Shown: positions 42,539 through 51,394, counted from the stretch's first letter. The stretch is 64,000 nt of DNA from Mycolicibacterium sp. TUM20985 (GCF_030295745.1 NZ_AP027291.1:5394001-5458000); one strand, 5' to 3'. Made by a program: numbers and translations. The notes: generated from the sequence alone by a model not told the origin.

Positions 42539-43950
42539 CCGGCATCACCGGGCAAGCCTGGTTCTGGCCCGCGCTGGCCATCGTCATCGGGTTGCCAATT
42601 CTGCTTCTGGTCCTGACCGAGTTGTACAACCTCCTGGCACGCCGGCAGAGCAGCTATGCGAAACCAGTTCTCCTGCTGCGTAACTACGTGCTACCGGCGT
42701 GTGCCCTGTTCATCCTGCTCGACCAGGTCGAGGACGCGAACCTGGAGGGGAGCTGGGCCCGGATCGCCGCGACGGTGTTCGGCTTCCTGGTCATGCTGTT
42801 CCTCCTGTCCGGTGCCAATGCCGTCCTCTTCGGCGAAGCGCGCGAGGGCAGTTGGCGCAAGCGCCTGCCGACGATCTTCATCGACCTCGGCCGGCTGGTG
42901 CTCATCGTCGTCGGCATCGGGGTGCTGCTGTCCTGGGTGTGGGGCGCCGACATCGGCGGTCTCGTCACGGCGGTCGGGGTGACCTCCATCGTGATCGGGC
43001 TCGCGGTACAGACGGCCGTCGGCCCGGTCATCGCCGGATTGCTGATGCTCTTCGAGCAGCCGTTCGCCATCGGCGACTGGTTGGACACCGATGACGCCAA
43101 GGGCCGTGTGGTGGAGGTCAATTGGCGGTCGGTCCACATCGATACCGGCAACGGCATCCAGATCATTCCAAATGCCACCTTGGCGACCGGATCGTTCACC
43201 AACCTGAGCCGGGTCACCGGCGCGGCCTTCCGGGCGACCGCGACGGTCGGGTTCAGTGCCGACGACCCGCCGGGCATCGTGACTCGAACCCTACTCGCCG
43301 TAGCCGACTCACTTCCGGCGAAGGTGCCCACCCTTCCCGCTTCTGTGACTTCGCTGGGCGAGGCCAAGTACAAGGTGTCCGTTCCGGTTTCATCACCCGC
43401 CGACGAGGGACCGGCGCGCAACCTGCTGCTCCATCGCGCCTGGTATGCGGCCCAACGCGCCAGCCTCCACCTCGACGGGGCCGAGTGTGAGCCGCATACC
43501 CACACCGACTACGTGGCCGACGCACTGCGGTCCGTCGCCGCGACGCTGGGGCTGGGTGACGACGCCGTCTCCACGATGTCCACCCGCGCGCGGCGGCTCG
43601 CGTACGCCGAGGGCGAGACCATTCAGCAGGCCGATTCCGTGCCCGACGCCATCGGCTTCATCACCGAAGGCACTGTGGCGCTGGTCGTCTACGCCGACGA
43701 CGGGATGGAGTTGACCATCGGACATCTCGGGACGGGTGACTACATCGGGACCACCACCCTTACCCGTCAGCAGGTCGTCAGCGGTGTGGTGGCGACCTCG
43801 GACGCGGTCATCGTCTCCGTGTCGCGCGACGCCATCACCGACGTGGTGCGGGCGAATCCGCGACTGGCCAGGAGCCTCGGCGCGGCGATCGAGATGCGGC
43901 GCGCTGCGGCGTCGGCCGCCCTCGCCGAAGCCAATCGGGGAATCCGCTAG
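42535..43950 (+). CDS. MscS-family channel with C-terminal cyclic-nucleotide-binding-like domain
   Basis: This 471-residue protein has four to five membrane helices and the MscS pore helix and beta domain (GGLVTAVGVTSIVIGLAVQT, then FEQPFAIGDWL and GNGIQIIPNATLA). After about residue 355 comes a Crp-like beta roll. The phosphate-binding cassette, normally with Gly-Glu and Arg, reads GDYIGTTTLTRQQVVSGVVAT and lacks both residues, so cyclic nucleotide binding is doubtful. Its start overlaps the cyclase-like gene (ATGA), so the two are made together. It may be a channel gated by the neighbouring sensor protein rather than by a nucleotide. Confidence 0.86.
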   Translation: MTGITGQAWFWPALAIVIGLPILLLVLTELYNLLARRQSSYAKPVLLLRNYVLPACALFILLDQVEDANLEGSWARIAATVFGFLVMLFLLSGANAVLFGEAREGSWRKRLPTIFIDLGRLVLIVVGIGVLLSWVWGADIGGLVTAVGVTSIVIGLAVQTAVGPVIAGLLMLFEQPFAIGDWLDTDDAKGRVVEVNWRSVHIDTGNGIQIIPNATLATGSFTNLSRVTGAAFRATATVGFSADDPPGIVTRTLLAVADSLPAKVPTLPASVTSLGEAKYKVSVPVSSPADEGPARNLLLHRAWYAAQRASLHLDGAECEPHTHTDYVADALRSVAATLGLGDDAVSTMSTRARRLAYAEGETIQQADSVPDAIGFITEGTVALVVYADDGMELTIGHLGTGDYIGTTTLTRQQVVSGVVATSDAVIVSVSRDAITDVVRANPRLARSLGAAIEMRRAAASAALAEANRGIR

Positions 43951-43963
43951 CCAGTCTGCGCGA
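43948..43963. repeat. 16-bp direct repeat, left copy
   Basis: TAGCCAGTCTGCGCGA begins with the stop codon of the MscS-like gene and recurs exactly at 44035-44050, on the other side of palindromic copy B. Confidence 0.65.
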
Positions 43964-43970
43964 ACATCGT

Positions 43971-44029
43971 CGAGCGGCCAGTTATCGCACGTTCTTGACG
44001 GGCAAGCGTGGCGTAAGTGGCCACTCGCG
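43971..44029. repeat. 59-bp palindromic intergenic element, copy B
   Basis: The ends CGAGCGGCCAGTTA and TAAGTGGCCACTCG pair at 12 of 14 positions, as in copy A at 40245. It lies between two convergent genes, where a bidirectional terminator would be expected. Confidence 0.7.
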
Positions 44030-44033
44030 GGGG

Positions 44034-44798
44034 TTAGCCAGTCTGCGCGACGACGAAGATGCGCCGGAATGGGAAGAAGGTGCGCCCGTCGGGACGCACC
44101 GGATAGCTCTCGTCGAGCAGCGGGATCAACTCGTTGCGGAAGCGCTCCCAATCCTCGTCGCTCAGAGCGCCCTTCACGGACGTCAGCGCGGTTCCCGTGA
44201 TCCAGTTCAGCACCGGATGCTCGCCGGTCAGCTCGTGCACGTAGGTGGTCTCCCAGGTGTCGACGGCACAGCCCGCGTCGGCGAGCAGCGCGGCATAGTC
44301 GACGGCCGAGTCGACGACCCTGCCCACGCGGAACGGGATGTCGCCCAACTGCCTCACCCACCTGGCACTGGACGCCAACTCGCGGACCGCGGCATGTGAG
44401 GGGGCGTCGAAGTTGCCGGGCACCTGTGCCGCGAGCCACGCGCCGCGGGGAAGCTCCCGGGTCCAGCGGACGAGCAGCTCGCGATGGCTCGGAACCCAGT
44501 GCAGCGCAGCGTTGCTCACGACGACGTCAGTATCCGGCGCGGGCGTCCACGCCTCGAGCTCGCCGAGGCTGGCAGCCAGCCCACGCCCCCGCGCCGCCTC
44601 GACCATCTCCGGCGAGCTGTCGACGGCTTCGATGACCGCATCCGGCCAGCGGTCCGACAGCGTCACCGTCAGGTTCCCGGGCCCGCAGCCGAGGTCGACC
44701 ACGCGGCGTGGCGACTCCGCACCCACCCTCGAGAGCAGCTCGTAGAACGGCCGCCCGCGGTGGTCGGCGAAGGCCAGGTACACGTCGGGATTCCACAT
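44034..44798 (-). CDS. tam: Trans-aconitate 2-methyltransferase
   Basis: This 254-residue SAM-dependent enzyme begins MWNPDVYLAFADHRGRPF, the characteristic start of Tam, then motif I VVDLGCGPGNLT, SPEMVEAA and SNAALHWVPSH. Tam methylates trans-aconitate, a toxic by-product of aconitase. The start at 44798 follows an AGGAT site; a longer frame would overlap the divergent gene. Its last codons lie in the right copy of a 16-bp direct repeat. Confidence 0.9.
   Translation of the reverse strand: MWNPDVYLAFADHRGRPFYELLSRVGAESPRRVVDLGCGPGNLTVTLSDRWPDAVIEAVDSSPEMVEAARGRGLAASLGELEAWTPAPDTDVVVSNAALHWVPSHRELLVRWTRELPRGAWLAAQVPGNFDAPSHAAVRELASSARWVRQLGDIPFRVGRVVDSAVDYAALLADAGCAVDTWETTYVHELTGEHPVLNWITGTALTSVKGALSDEDWERFRNELIPLLDESYPVRPDGRTFFPFRRIFVVAQTG
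44035..44050. repeat. 16-bp direct repeat, right copy
   Basis: This is an exact copy of 43948-43963. It overlaps the stop codon and last residues of the minus-strand tam gene. Confidence 0.65.
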
Positions 44799-44817
44799 GG
44801 TGACATCCTGTCTGACG

Positions 44818-45705
44818 ATGCAGGAAGCAACGGCCATACGGTCCATCTGGGAAGCGCTCGGGCTGCCGGGCATCATCGACGTGCATACCCACTTCATGCC
44901 CAAGCGCGTGATGGACAAGGTGTGGCAGTACTTCGACGACGTCGGGCCGCTCGTCGGCAGACCCTGGCCGATTACCTACCGCACCGAGGAGGCCGAACGC
45001 CTCGCGACGCTGCGCGGTTTCGGCGTGCGCGCGTTCACCTCGCTGGTCTACCCGCACAAGCCGCAGATGGCCGCATGGCTGAACCAGTGGGCCAGCCAGT
45101 TCGCCTCGACCACGCCGGACTGCCTGGCCACCGCGACGTTCTACCCCGAATCGAGTGCGCAGGACTACGTCACCGCCGCGATCGACGGCGGCACCCGGGT
45201 GTTCAAGGCCCACGTTCAGGTCGGCGGCTATGACCCGGGTGACCCGCTGCTCGACGGGGTGTGGGGCGTAATCGAGGAGGCGCAGATCCCCGTCGTCATC
45301 CACTGCGGTTCCGGCCCGGTCCCCGGCGCGCACACCGGACCCGACCCGATCCGGGCGGTGCTGGCCCGGCACCCGCGACTCCTGCTCGTCATCGCCCACA
45401 TGGGGATGCCCGAGTACGGCGCGTTCCTCGACCTCTGCGACGACTACGCGCAGGTTCGGCTGGACACCACGATGGCCTTCACCCCGTTCGCCGAGGACAT
45501 GGCGCCCTTCCCCGACGCGGATCGCGCGCGCCTCGTCGCTCTCGGTGACCGGATCCTCTTCGGCAGCGACTTCCCCAACATCCCGTACGGCTACCTTGAA
45601 GCCATGCAGGTGCTGACGGCGCTCGACGGGATCGACGACGACTGGCTGCGCGGGGTGTTCCACGACAACGCCGCCCGACTCTTCGGACTGCCCGCCCACA
45701 GCTGA
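44818..45705 (+). CDS. Amidohydrolase-2 family TIM-barrel hydrolase or decarboxylase
   Basis: This 295-residue protein starts with the metal motif DVHTHFMP. Later conserved positions are VIHCGSG, VIAHMGMPEY and FGSDFPNIPYG, as in Amidohydro_2 enzymes such as ACMSD-type decarboxylases and lactone hydrolases. One divalent metal should be bound. The substrate is unknown. It is divergent from tam, with only 19 bp between start codons, so the two promoters must lie in each other's coding regions. Confidence 0.83.
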   Translation: MQEATAIRSIWEALGLPGIIDVHTHFMPKRVMDKVWQYFDDVGPLVGRPWPITYRTEEAERLATLRGFGVRAFTSLVYPHKPQMAAWLNQWASQFASTTPDCLATATFYPESSAQDYVTAAIDGGTRVFKAHVQVGGYDPGDPLLDGVWGVIEEAQIPVVIHCGSGPVPGAHTGPDPIRAVLARHPRLLLVIAHMGMPEYGAFLDLCDDYAQVRLDTTMAFTPFAEDMAPFPDADRARLVALGDRILFGSDFPNIPYGYLEAMQVLTALDGIDDDWLRGVFHDNAARLFGLPAHS

Positions 45706-45806
45706 GTGACGGCCGGCACATGGGAGCAGTGCCAGGCTGATCGGCGATGGTGGCGGTCGTGACGACGCGGTGGCCGCGCCTGGGACTCGCTGCTGAGGGG
45801 CCGGGT

Positions 45807-45812
45807 TACGAT
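45807..45812 (+). promoter_or_regulatory. -10 box of leaderless promoter
   Basis: TACGAT ends 5 nt before the GTG at 45818. Confidence 0.4.
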
Positions 45813-45817
45813 CGCAC

Positions 45818-47029
45818 GTGTCTCGTTCCCAGCCACCCGTCGTCACCACTCCGGTGGATCCCCCCATTCCGGTCCCCAACGTCGCAGGCGCCGATGCGTC
45901 CATCGGCGGCCTGCCGCGGCGGGTCGACCTGACGTGGGAGCAGAAGCTCATCGTCGACTCGTCGGCACTGGCCGACCTGGGCCTGCGGACCGCCATCGCG
46001 TCACTCGTCGGGGCGGCCATGCTACCGAAGGTCGTTGGTGCGGCGTTGCGGCCCAACGACTCTCGCGCCGAGCGCGCAGCCGCTGAGTTCTACGCCGATC
46101 TCGCCGCCGCCAAGGACCCGGAACGGTCGTTCCCCGCGCCGACCCAGCTCCCGCGGGTGTCCTCGCGGCCGGCCAACCCGATCGCCGAGTGGACCGCACA
46201 CGGGCGAGTGCGGAACATCCGGTTCAGGAGCAGCTTCGAGGCCGTCAACCCCGCGATGCGCGACCGGCGGCGCGGGTACGCCCGCAACAACGTGGTGCAC
46301 GCCCAGCACTGGCAGCACGACGACGGTCCACGACCCACGCTGTGCCTCATCCACGGCTTCATGGGGTCGGCGTATCTGTTCAACGGGTTGTTCTTCTCGC
46401 TGCCCTGGTTCTACCGGTCGGGGTACGACGTGCTGCTCTACACCCTGCCGTTCCACGGGCGTCGGGCCGAAAGAGCTTCGCCCTACAGCGGTTACGGCTA
46501 CTTCGCCGACGGGATGTCGGGGTTCGCCGAGGCCATGGCGCAGGCGGTTCACGACTTTCGATCCGTGCTGGATTACCTCGAGCACACCGGCGTCGACCGG
46601 ATCGCGCTGACGGGCATGTCGCTCGGCGGGTACACCTCGGCGCTGATCGCCGGTGTCGACGACCGCGTCCAGGCCGTCATCCCCAACGTTCCCGTCGTCA
46701 CGCCGGAAGCCGCCTTCGACGACTGGTTTCCGGCCAATCTGCTGGTGAAGTTGGGCAACCGGGTGACGGGCACCGACCGCGAGGCGTCCGCCGCCGCGTC
46801 GGCCTATCACTCACCGCTGAACTATGCACCGCTGGTGGCTCGGGACCGGCGGCTCATCATCACCGGTCTCGGTGACCGCCTGGCACCGCCGGAACAGGCC
46901 GAATTGCTATGGCGCCATTGGGATCGGTGCGCGTTCCACTGGTTTCCCGGCAACCACGTGTTGCACGTCAGCCAACCGGACTACCTCCGCCGGATGACCC
47001 GCTTCCTGCGGCCCTTCATGTTCTCCTAG
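45818..47029 (+). CDS. Alpha/beta hydrolase of unknown substrate
   Basis: This 403-residue protein has a Pro-rich N-terminus, a helical region of about 120 residues, and an alpha/beta hydrolase fold from about 165. It has the oxyanion motif LIHGFMGS, the nucleophile elbow GMSLGG, and a probable catalytic Asp (TGLGDRLAPP) and His (GNHVLHVSQP). It lacks a signal peptide. The GTG start follows a -10 box and is probably leaderless. It is convergent with the next gene. Confidence 0.8.
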   Translation: MSRSQPPVVTTPVDPPIPVPNVAGADASIGGLPRRVDLTWEQKLIVDSSALADLGLRTAIASLVGAAMLPKVVGAALRPNDSRAERAAAEFYADLAAAKDPERSFPAPTQLPRVSSRPANPIAEWTAHGRVRNIRFRSSFEAVNPAMRDRRRGYARNNVVHAQHWQHDDGPRPTLCLIHGFMGSAYLFNGLFFSLPWFYRSGYDVLLYTLPFHGRRAERASPYSGYGYFADGMSGFAEAMAQAVHDFRSVLDYLEHTGVDRIALTGMSLGGYTSALIAGVDDRVQAVIPNVPVVTPEAAFDDWFPANLLVKLGNRVTGTDREASAAASAYHSPLNYAPLVARDRRLIITGLGDRLAPPEQAELLWRHWDRCAFHWFPGNHVLHVSQPDYLRRMTRFLRPFMFS

Positions 47030-47038
47030 CGCCGCGAA

Positions 47039-47944
47039 TCAGCCCTTGACCGCGCGCACCAGACTGTTGGCCGCCGCCATGGGGCCCGCGTCCGGGTCGT
47101 CGGGCGGCACCGGCCGGCCGACGTCGGCGAGGTAGCCGGCCAACGGCGTCGGGGTGGCAGTCCACCCGCGGGCACCGAACCACTCGTCGGCAGGGGCGAT
47201 CTGCTCGTTGTAGACGAGGGTGAAGAAGGTGCCCGCCTCACCGGCGTCACGTTCCTCCTGCTTCTTGGCCTCGAAGACCTGCCGCGGCATGGGTCTGCCC
47301 TCCTCGACGGCCGCCCAACTGCCCGGACTCGACAGGGCGTCGATGCCGGCGAACAACTGTTCCTGAGCCTCGGCGGGCAGATAGATCAGCAGGCCTTCGG
47401 CGATCCACGCCGTCGGAACGGCGGCGTCGAAGCCGCTGTCGGCGAGCGCCTTCGGCCAGTCGTCACGCAGGTCCACGGCGACCTCGCGCCGATCGGCACG
47501 CGGGGCGTCCCCGAACTCGGCCAGCACGTCCCGCTTGAAGTCCAACACCGTAGGTTGGTCGAGCTCGAAGATGACCGTCGCGTCCGGCCACGGCAGTCGG
47601 TAGGCCCGCGAATCGAGACCCGCCGCGAGGATGACGACCTGACGCACCCCGGCCGCGGCGGCGGCGGCGAAGTACGTGTCGAAGTACTTGGTGCGGGCGC
47701 CCTGGAAGGACACGAAGTGGCCACCGAACTCGGTCTCGAGCAGCTGTCGTCCGCGACTGCCCGAGGCCTTGCCGTCGAGCATGTCGGCCCACTCCCCGCC
47801 GACGGCCCGGCAGAAGATCTCGGCGTACGGGTCCGCAGCCAGCGGTTCGGGCTTCTGCGCCTCCAATGCCCTTGCGGCGGCGACGAACAGGGCCGTCGAC
47901 CCGACGCTGGTGGTGATGTCCCAGGTATCCCGTTCGGTGCGCAC
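47039..47944 (-). CDS. SAM-dependent methyltransferase, mycobacterial TIGR00027 family
   Basis: This 301-residue protein is of the large mycobacterial group related to leucine carboxyl methyltransferases (TIGR00027). Typical features are the start RTERDTWDITTSVGSTALFVA, RTKYFDTYF, the SAM motif VVILAAGLDSRAYRL and FELDQPTVLDFKRDVL. Substrates of the family are mostly unknown; some modify lipids or polyketides. The GTG start is preceded by a TAGGGT -10 box at 6 nt. Confidence 0.9.
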   Translation of the reverse strand: MRTERDTWDITTSVGSTALFVAAARALEAQKPEPLAADPYAEIFCRAVGGEWADMLDGKASGSRGRQLLETEFGGHFVSFQGARTKYFDTYFAAAAAAGVRQVVILAAGLDSRAYRLPWPDATVIFELDQPTVLDFKRDVLAEFGDAPRADRREVAVDLRDDWPKALADSGFDAAVPTAWIAEGLLIYLPAEAQEQLFAGIDALSSPGSWAAVEEGRPMPRQVFEAKKQEERDAGEAGTFFTLVYNEQIAPADEWFGARGWTATPTPLAGYLADVGRPVPPDDPDAGPMAAANSLVRAVKG

Positions 47945-47950
47945 CAGCCG

Positions 47951-47956
47951 ACCCTA
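47951..47956 (-). promoter_or_regulatory. -10 box of leaderless methyltransferase promoter
   Basis: TAGGGT on the minus strand ends 6 nt before the GTG at 47944. Confidence 0.45.
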
Positions 47957-47975
47957 CGCCGGGAAGCCGAGCCGG

Positions 47976-48875
47976 CTACACCAGCGGGCGGCCGGTCCTG
48001 ATCCGCCAGTCGAGATCCTTGAGCAGCACGTTGAACGGGAACTGCCGGACGAACCGGGGTGACAGGCGGGTCGTCGTCCGCAGCAGTGCCATCAGCCGAT
48101 CGAACCGGCGCTGCCGGTGGGCATCCCAGGGCAGCCGCATCTCATCCCGGAAGCGTTGCGGCAGAAAGCCGGTGGTGATCAGCAGCGCGAGCTCCTCGTT
48201 CCAGCGCTGCAGCGGACCCGGCAGGGTGACGCCACGTATCCGGCTCGCGGCGATCGGGTACAGGTAGTCGCGCACGGTGTCGTCGATGTGGACCTTGGCG
48301 AGCTGCTCGTGCCAATACGCGTCGAAGGCGGCGCGGTCGGCTGGCCACATCTCCGGCGGCACCTGCAGCGTGGTGCCCAGCGACATGCCCTCGGCGTAGT
48401 GCCGGTCGGCGGTGTCGTCGTCCATCTCGCCGACGAAGGTCCGGTAGGAGTCGACGGCGCCCTTGTACAGACAGGCGGCGACCCACATCTGCAGGTCTCG
48501 GTCGAACGCGTTGTACTGCACCGGGCTCTCGTCGGTGGAGTACACCTGCGCGTGGGCCCCGTTCACCGCGCGTCGGAAGGCGGCCTTCTGCGCGTCGCTT
48601 CCGCTGCCCGCCACCGCCAGGTACGTGAACGTCGTGCGCGCCCGCTTGATCGGATGGCGGTCGATGCGGCCGCTCTCGACTCGGCTCTCCAGAACCCCGT
48701 AGCCGACGCCGGGCCTGGCCAATTGCATGATCACGTTCGCGGGCCCGAGCAGCAGACCCACGCCGAGCAGACCTTCGTCGATGGTCGGCCCGCCGCGTGT
48801 GGGCGAGCTCCGGCGCGCCGACGGGAGGGCAGGCGCACTGATCGCGCGTTCGACGTGATTCTCACCGACCGACAT
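47976..48875 (-). CDS. MpaB-like oxygenase (DUF2236)
   Basis: This 299-residue protein belongs to the latex-clearing-protein/MpaB group. It has the sequence of helices with PANVIMQLARPGVGYGV, RTTFTYLAVAGS, the VNGAHAQV heme-ligand region, and DRDLQMWVAACLY. Relatives are heme-b oxygenases. It is divergent from the TetR gene and the two promoters interlock, so TetR probably represses it. I place the start at the ATG at 48875, with GAGGGATG upstream. Confidence 0.82.
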   Translation of the reverse strand: MSVGENHVERAISAPALPSARRSSPTRGGPTIDEGLLGVGLLLGPANVIMQLARPGVGYGVLESRVESGRIDRHPIKRARTTFTYLAVAGSGSDAQKAAFRRAVNGAHAQVYSTDESPVQYNAFDRDLQMWVAACLYKGAVDSYRTFVGEMDDDTADRHYAEGMSLGTTLQVPPEMWPADRAAFDAYWHEQLAKVHIDDTVRDYLYPIAASRIRGVTLPGPLQRWNEELALLITTGFLPQRFRDEMRLPWDAHRQRRFDRLMALLRTTTRLSPRFVRQFPFNVLLKDLDWRIRTGRPLV

Positions 48876-48919
48876 TTGAGCATCCCTCATCCGGCAAATC
48901 AGGCAACGCGTGTTTCCAG

Positions 48920-48951
48920 ATATTGCACCGGCGACCAGCAGGTGTCAACAT
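48920..48951. promoter_or_regulatory. Interlocked divergent promoters and candidate TetR operator
   Basis: On the plus strand TTGCAC (48923-48928), 17 bp, CAACAT (48946-48951) lies 6 nt before the tetR GTG. On the minus strand TTGACA (48948-48943), 17 bp, CAATAT (48925-48920) faces the oxygenase gene. Each -35 overlaps the other's -10. TTGCACC...GGTGTCAA is an imperfect dyad. Confidence 0.45.
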
Positions 48952-48957
48952 GGCCGG

Positions 48958-49578
48958 GTGGCGAATGTCCGGCCCTACGGTGGCATGCAGGCGCGCGACC
49001 GGGTGGCCGAGCGCAGACGACGACTGCTCGACGCGGGGCTCGAGGTGCTCGGTGGCCCCGTCCAACCGACCGAGCTGACCGTTCGTGCCGTCTGCACCGA
49101 GGCCGGGATCTCCGCGCGGTACTTCTACGAGAGTTTCACCGACAAGGATGCGCTGGTCGCAGCCGTCTTCGACCGGGTCATCGCCGACCTCGCCGCGACC
49201 ACCCAGGCGGCCGTCGCCGCCGCGCCCCCCGAGGAAGAGACCCGATCGGGTATCGCCAACCTGGTCCGCGCGATCGCCGACGACACCCGGGTCGGACGCC
49301 TGCTGTTCAGCGCGCAGCTCTCCCACCCGGTCCTGGCCCGCAAGCGGGCCGAGCTGGGCGGCATCTTCGCCCTACTGTCGGGCGAGCACGTCACGACCGT
49401 CTCCCGGCTACCGCATGACGAGTCGATCAAGACGGTCGCACACTTCGTGGTGGGCGGGGTCGGCCAGACTCTGAGCGCCTGGGTCTCGGGCGACATCCGG
49501 TTGCCCCAGGCCCAGCTGGTCGATCGACTGACGCGGATCGTGGACGCGCTGGCGGTGCGTGATCTCGATCGAACCTAG
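48958..49578 (+). CDS. TetR-family transcriptional regulator
   Basis: This 206-residue regulator has an N-terminal helix-turn-helix (RRRLLDAGLEVLGG, then LTVRAVCTEAGISARYFYESF and TDKDALVAAVFD) and a variable ligand-binding domain. The GTG start follows the -10 box by 6 nt, indicating leaderless translation. It is divergent from the MpaB-like oxygenase and probably controls both. The stop codon overlaps the convergent VOC gene stop in the palindrome CTAG. Confidence 0.88.
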   Translation: MANVRPYGGMQARDRVAERRRRLLDAGLEVLGGPVQPTELTVRAVCTEAGISARYFYESFTDKDALVAAVFDRVIADLAATTQAAVAAAPPEEETRSGIANLVRAIADDTRVGRLLFSAQLSHPVLARKRAELGGIFALLSGEHVTTVSRLPHDESIKTVAHFVVGGVGQTLSAWVSGDIRLPQAQLVDRLTRIVDALAVRDLDRT

Positions 49579-50153
49579 GACGGGACCGTCGGTCGTCGGC
49601 GGTCGGCGTCGGTCCTGGGCACCGTGACCGCGTCGTCATCGGTGAATTCCTTGGTCCAGCAGGCGAATTCGAGAGTGACGCCGTCGGGGTCCTGGAAGTA
49701 GAACGAGCGGACGTACACGCCGGGGTGGACCGCAGCGGACACTTGGGCGGGGCTCTCGTCGTGATTCAACACCGGCCCGACGCGAACGCCCTTGGCCTTC
49801 AACCGCTTCCGGTACTCGTCGAACCGTTCCGCCGGAACGTGGAAGGCCAGGTGGTTCAGCGACCCAACGGCACTGACGATCTCACCGATGCCGGGAATGG
49901 CGGCGGGGGCCGAGATGCCGGGGATGCCGTCGGGCGCGTCTGCGAACCAGAAGAAGGCGACGCAGTCCCCATTACCTGCGTCGAAGAAGAAATGCTGCCC
50001 CAGACCACCCGGCAGGTCGAGCGACTTGACCAGAGGCATCCCGAGGACGCCGCTGTAGAAGTCGACCGTCTTCTGCATGTCGGCGCACACCAGGGCGACG
50101 TGGTTGATGCCACCGAGCGCGAACTCCGCGTTCACGTTGTGCGGTTTGATCAT
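49575..50153 (-). CDS. VOC-superfamily (glyoxalase/extradiol dioxygenase-like) protein
   Basis: This 192-residue protein has two beta-alpha-beta-beta-beta modules. The metal positions are visible: His in INHVALVCADM, a second His in LNHLAFHVPAE and Glu in DPDGVTLEFACW. This suggests an active metal site as in glyoxalase I, epimerases or extradiol dioxygenases. The substrate is unknown. A GGAG site lies 7 nt before the ATG. It is divergent from the alpha/beta hydrolase. Confidence 0.83.
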   Translation of the reverse strand: MIKPHNVNAEFALGGINHVALVCADMQKTVDFYSGVLGMPLVKSLDLPGGLGQHFFFDAGNGDCVAFFWFADAPDGIPGISAPAAIPGIGEIVSAVGSLNHLAFHVPAERFDEYRKRLKAKGVRVGPVLNHDESPAQVSAAVHPGVYVRSFYFQDPDGVTLEFACWTKEFTDDDAVTVPRTDADRRRPTVPS

Positions 50154-50257
50154 GGCTGAACTCCGGTCTGGTCACCGAACGAATCCGAATCTAACATCGG
50201 TTTCAGTGTGGGGTCGGCGAATCTCGACGTGAGCCAACACAGTCGACGTCGACCTCT

Positions 50258-51394
50258 ATGGGGGTGACCACCGTCATGACGCCGGGAGTGCTGCGCGAGT
50301 TCATCGGCTCCGACTCCCCCACCGCCCGCCGGGCCGGCTCGGGTGGGCACCCCTGCCAGGGGATCTACTACCGGGGCGTGGGCCGCAAACCGAAGGTGGC
50401 GGTAATCGCCACCCACTATCAGATCGACTTCTCCGAGCACTACCTCGCCGACTACCTCGCGACCCGCGGCATCGGCTTCCTCGGCTGGAACACCCGGTAC
50501 CGCGGTTACGAGAGCAGTTTCCTGCTGGACCACGCCCTGGTCGACATCGGCGTGGGCGTGCGGTGGTTGCGCGAGGTGCAGAACATCGAAACCGTTGTAC
50601 TGCTGGGCAATTCGGGCGGCGGGTCGCTGATGGCGGCCTACCAGGCGCAGGCCGTCGATCCGCACGTGACGCCGCTGGAGGGGATGCGACCCGCGACCGG
50701 CCTCGGGGAACTCCCCCCGGCCGACGGCTACGTTGCCAGCGCGGCCCACCCCGGAAGGCCCGAGGTGCTCACGGCATGGATGGACGGTTCCGTGGTCGAC
50801 GAGAACGATCCACTCGCCACCGACGCCGACCTCGACCTCTTCGACGAACGCAACGGTCCCCCGTACGCGGCCGAGTTCATCGAGAGATACCGCGCTGCGC
50901 AGGTCGCCCGCAATCACGCGATCACCGACTGGGTCCAGGAAGAGTTCAAACGCATTCGAGCCGAGGGGTTTTCGGACCGCCCCTTCACGGTCCTGCGCAC
51001 CTGGGCCGACCCCAGGATGGTCGATCCGACGCTCGAGCCCTCCAAGCGACCGCCCAACGCCTGCTATGTCGGGTTGCCGGTGAAGGCCAACCGGTCGGCG
51101 CACGGGATCGCCGCGGCATGCACGCTCCGCGGCTGGCTGGGCATGTGGAGTTTGCGCACCGCTCAGACCGGAGCCGAACCACACCTGGCGCGCATCGACT
51201 GCCCCGCTCTGGTCATCAACGCCGATCAGGACACCGGCGTGTACCCGTCGGACGCCCGCCGCATCCACGATGCGTTGGCGAGCAGTGACAAGACGCTCCT
51301 CGCGATCGACACCGACCACTACTTCACCACGCCCGGCGCCCGTAGCGAGCAGGCCGATACGATCGCGAAATGGATCGCGAAGCGGTGGCGGTAA
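50258..51394 (+). CDS. Alpha/beta hydrolase-like protein
   Basis: This 378-residue protein has an alpha/beta hydrolase core with the nucleophile elbow LLGNSGGGS, a probable Asp in NADQDTGVYP, and a His in DTDHYFTTPG. A lid region of about 130 residues lies between. An alternative ATG at 50276 has a GGGGTGA site upstream. The end overlaps the next gene by 25 bp, so the two form a transcription unit. From memory it resembles M. tuberculosis Rv0272c in length and context. Confidence 0.78.
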   Translation: MGVTTVMTPGVLREFIGSDSPTARRAGSGGHPCQGIYYRGVGRKPKVAVIATHYQIDFSEHYLADYLATRGIGFLGWNTRYRGYESSFLLDHALVDIGVGVRWLREVQNIETVVLLGNSGGGSLMAAYQAQAVDPHVTPLEGMRPATGLGELPPADGYVASAAHPGRPEVLTAWMDGSVVDENDPLATDADLDLFDERNGPPYAAEFIERYRAAQVARNHAITDWVQEEFKRIRAEGFSDRPFTVLRTWADPRMVDPTLEPSKRPPNACYVGLPVKANRSAHGIAAACTLRGWLGMWSLRTAQTGAEPHLARIDCPALVINADQDTGVYPSDARRIHDALASSDKTLLAIDTDHYFTTPGARSEQADTIAKWIAKRWR

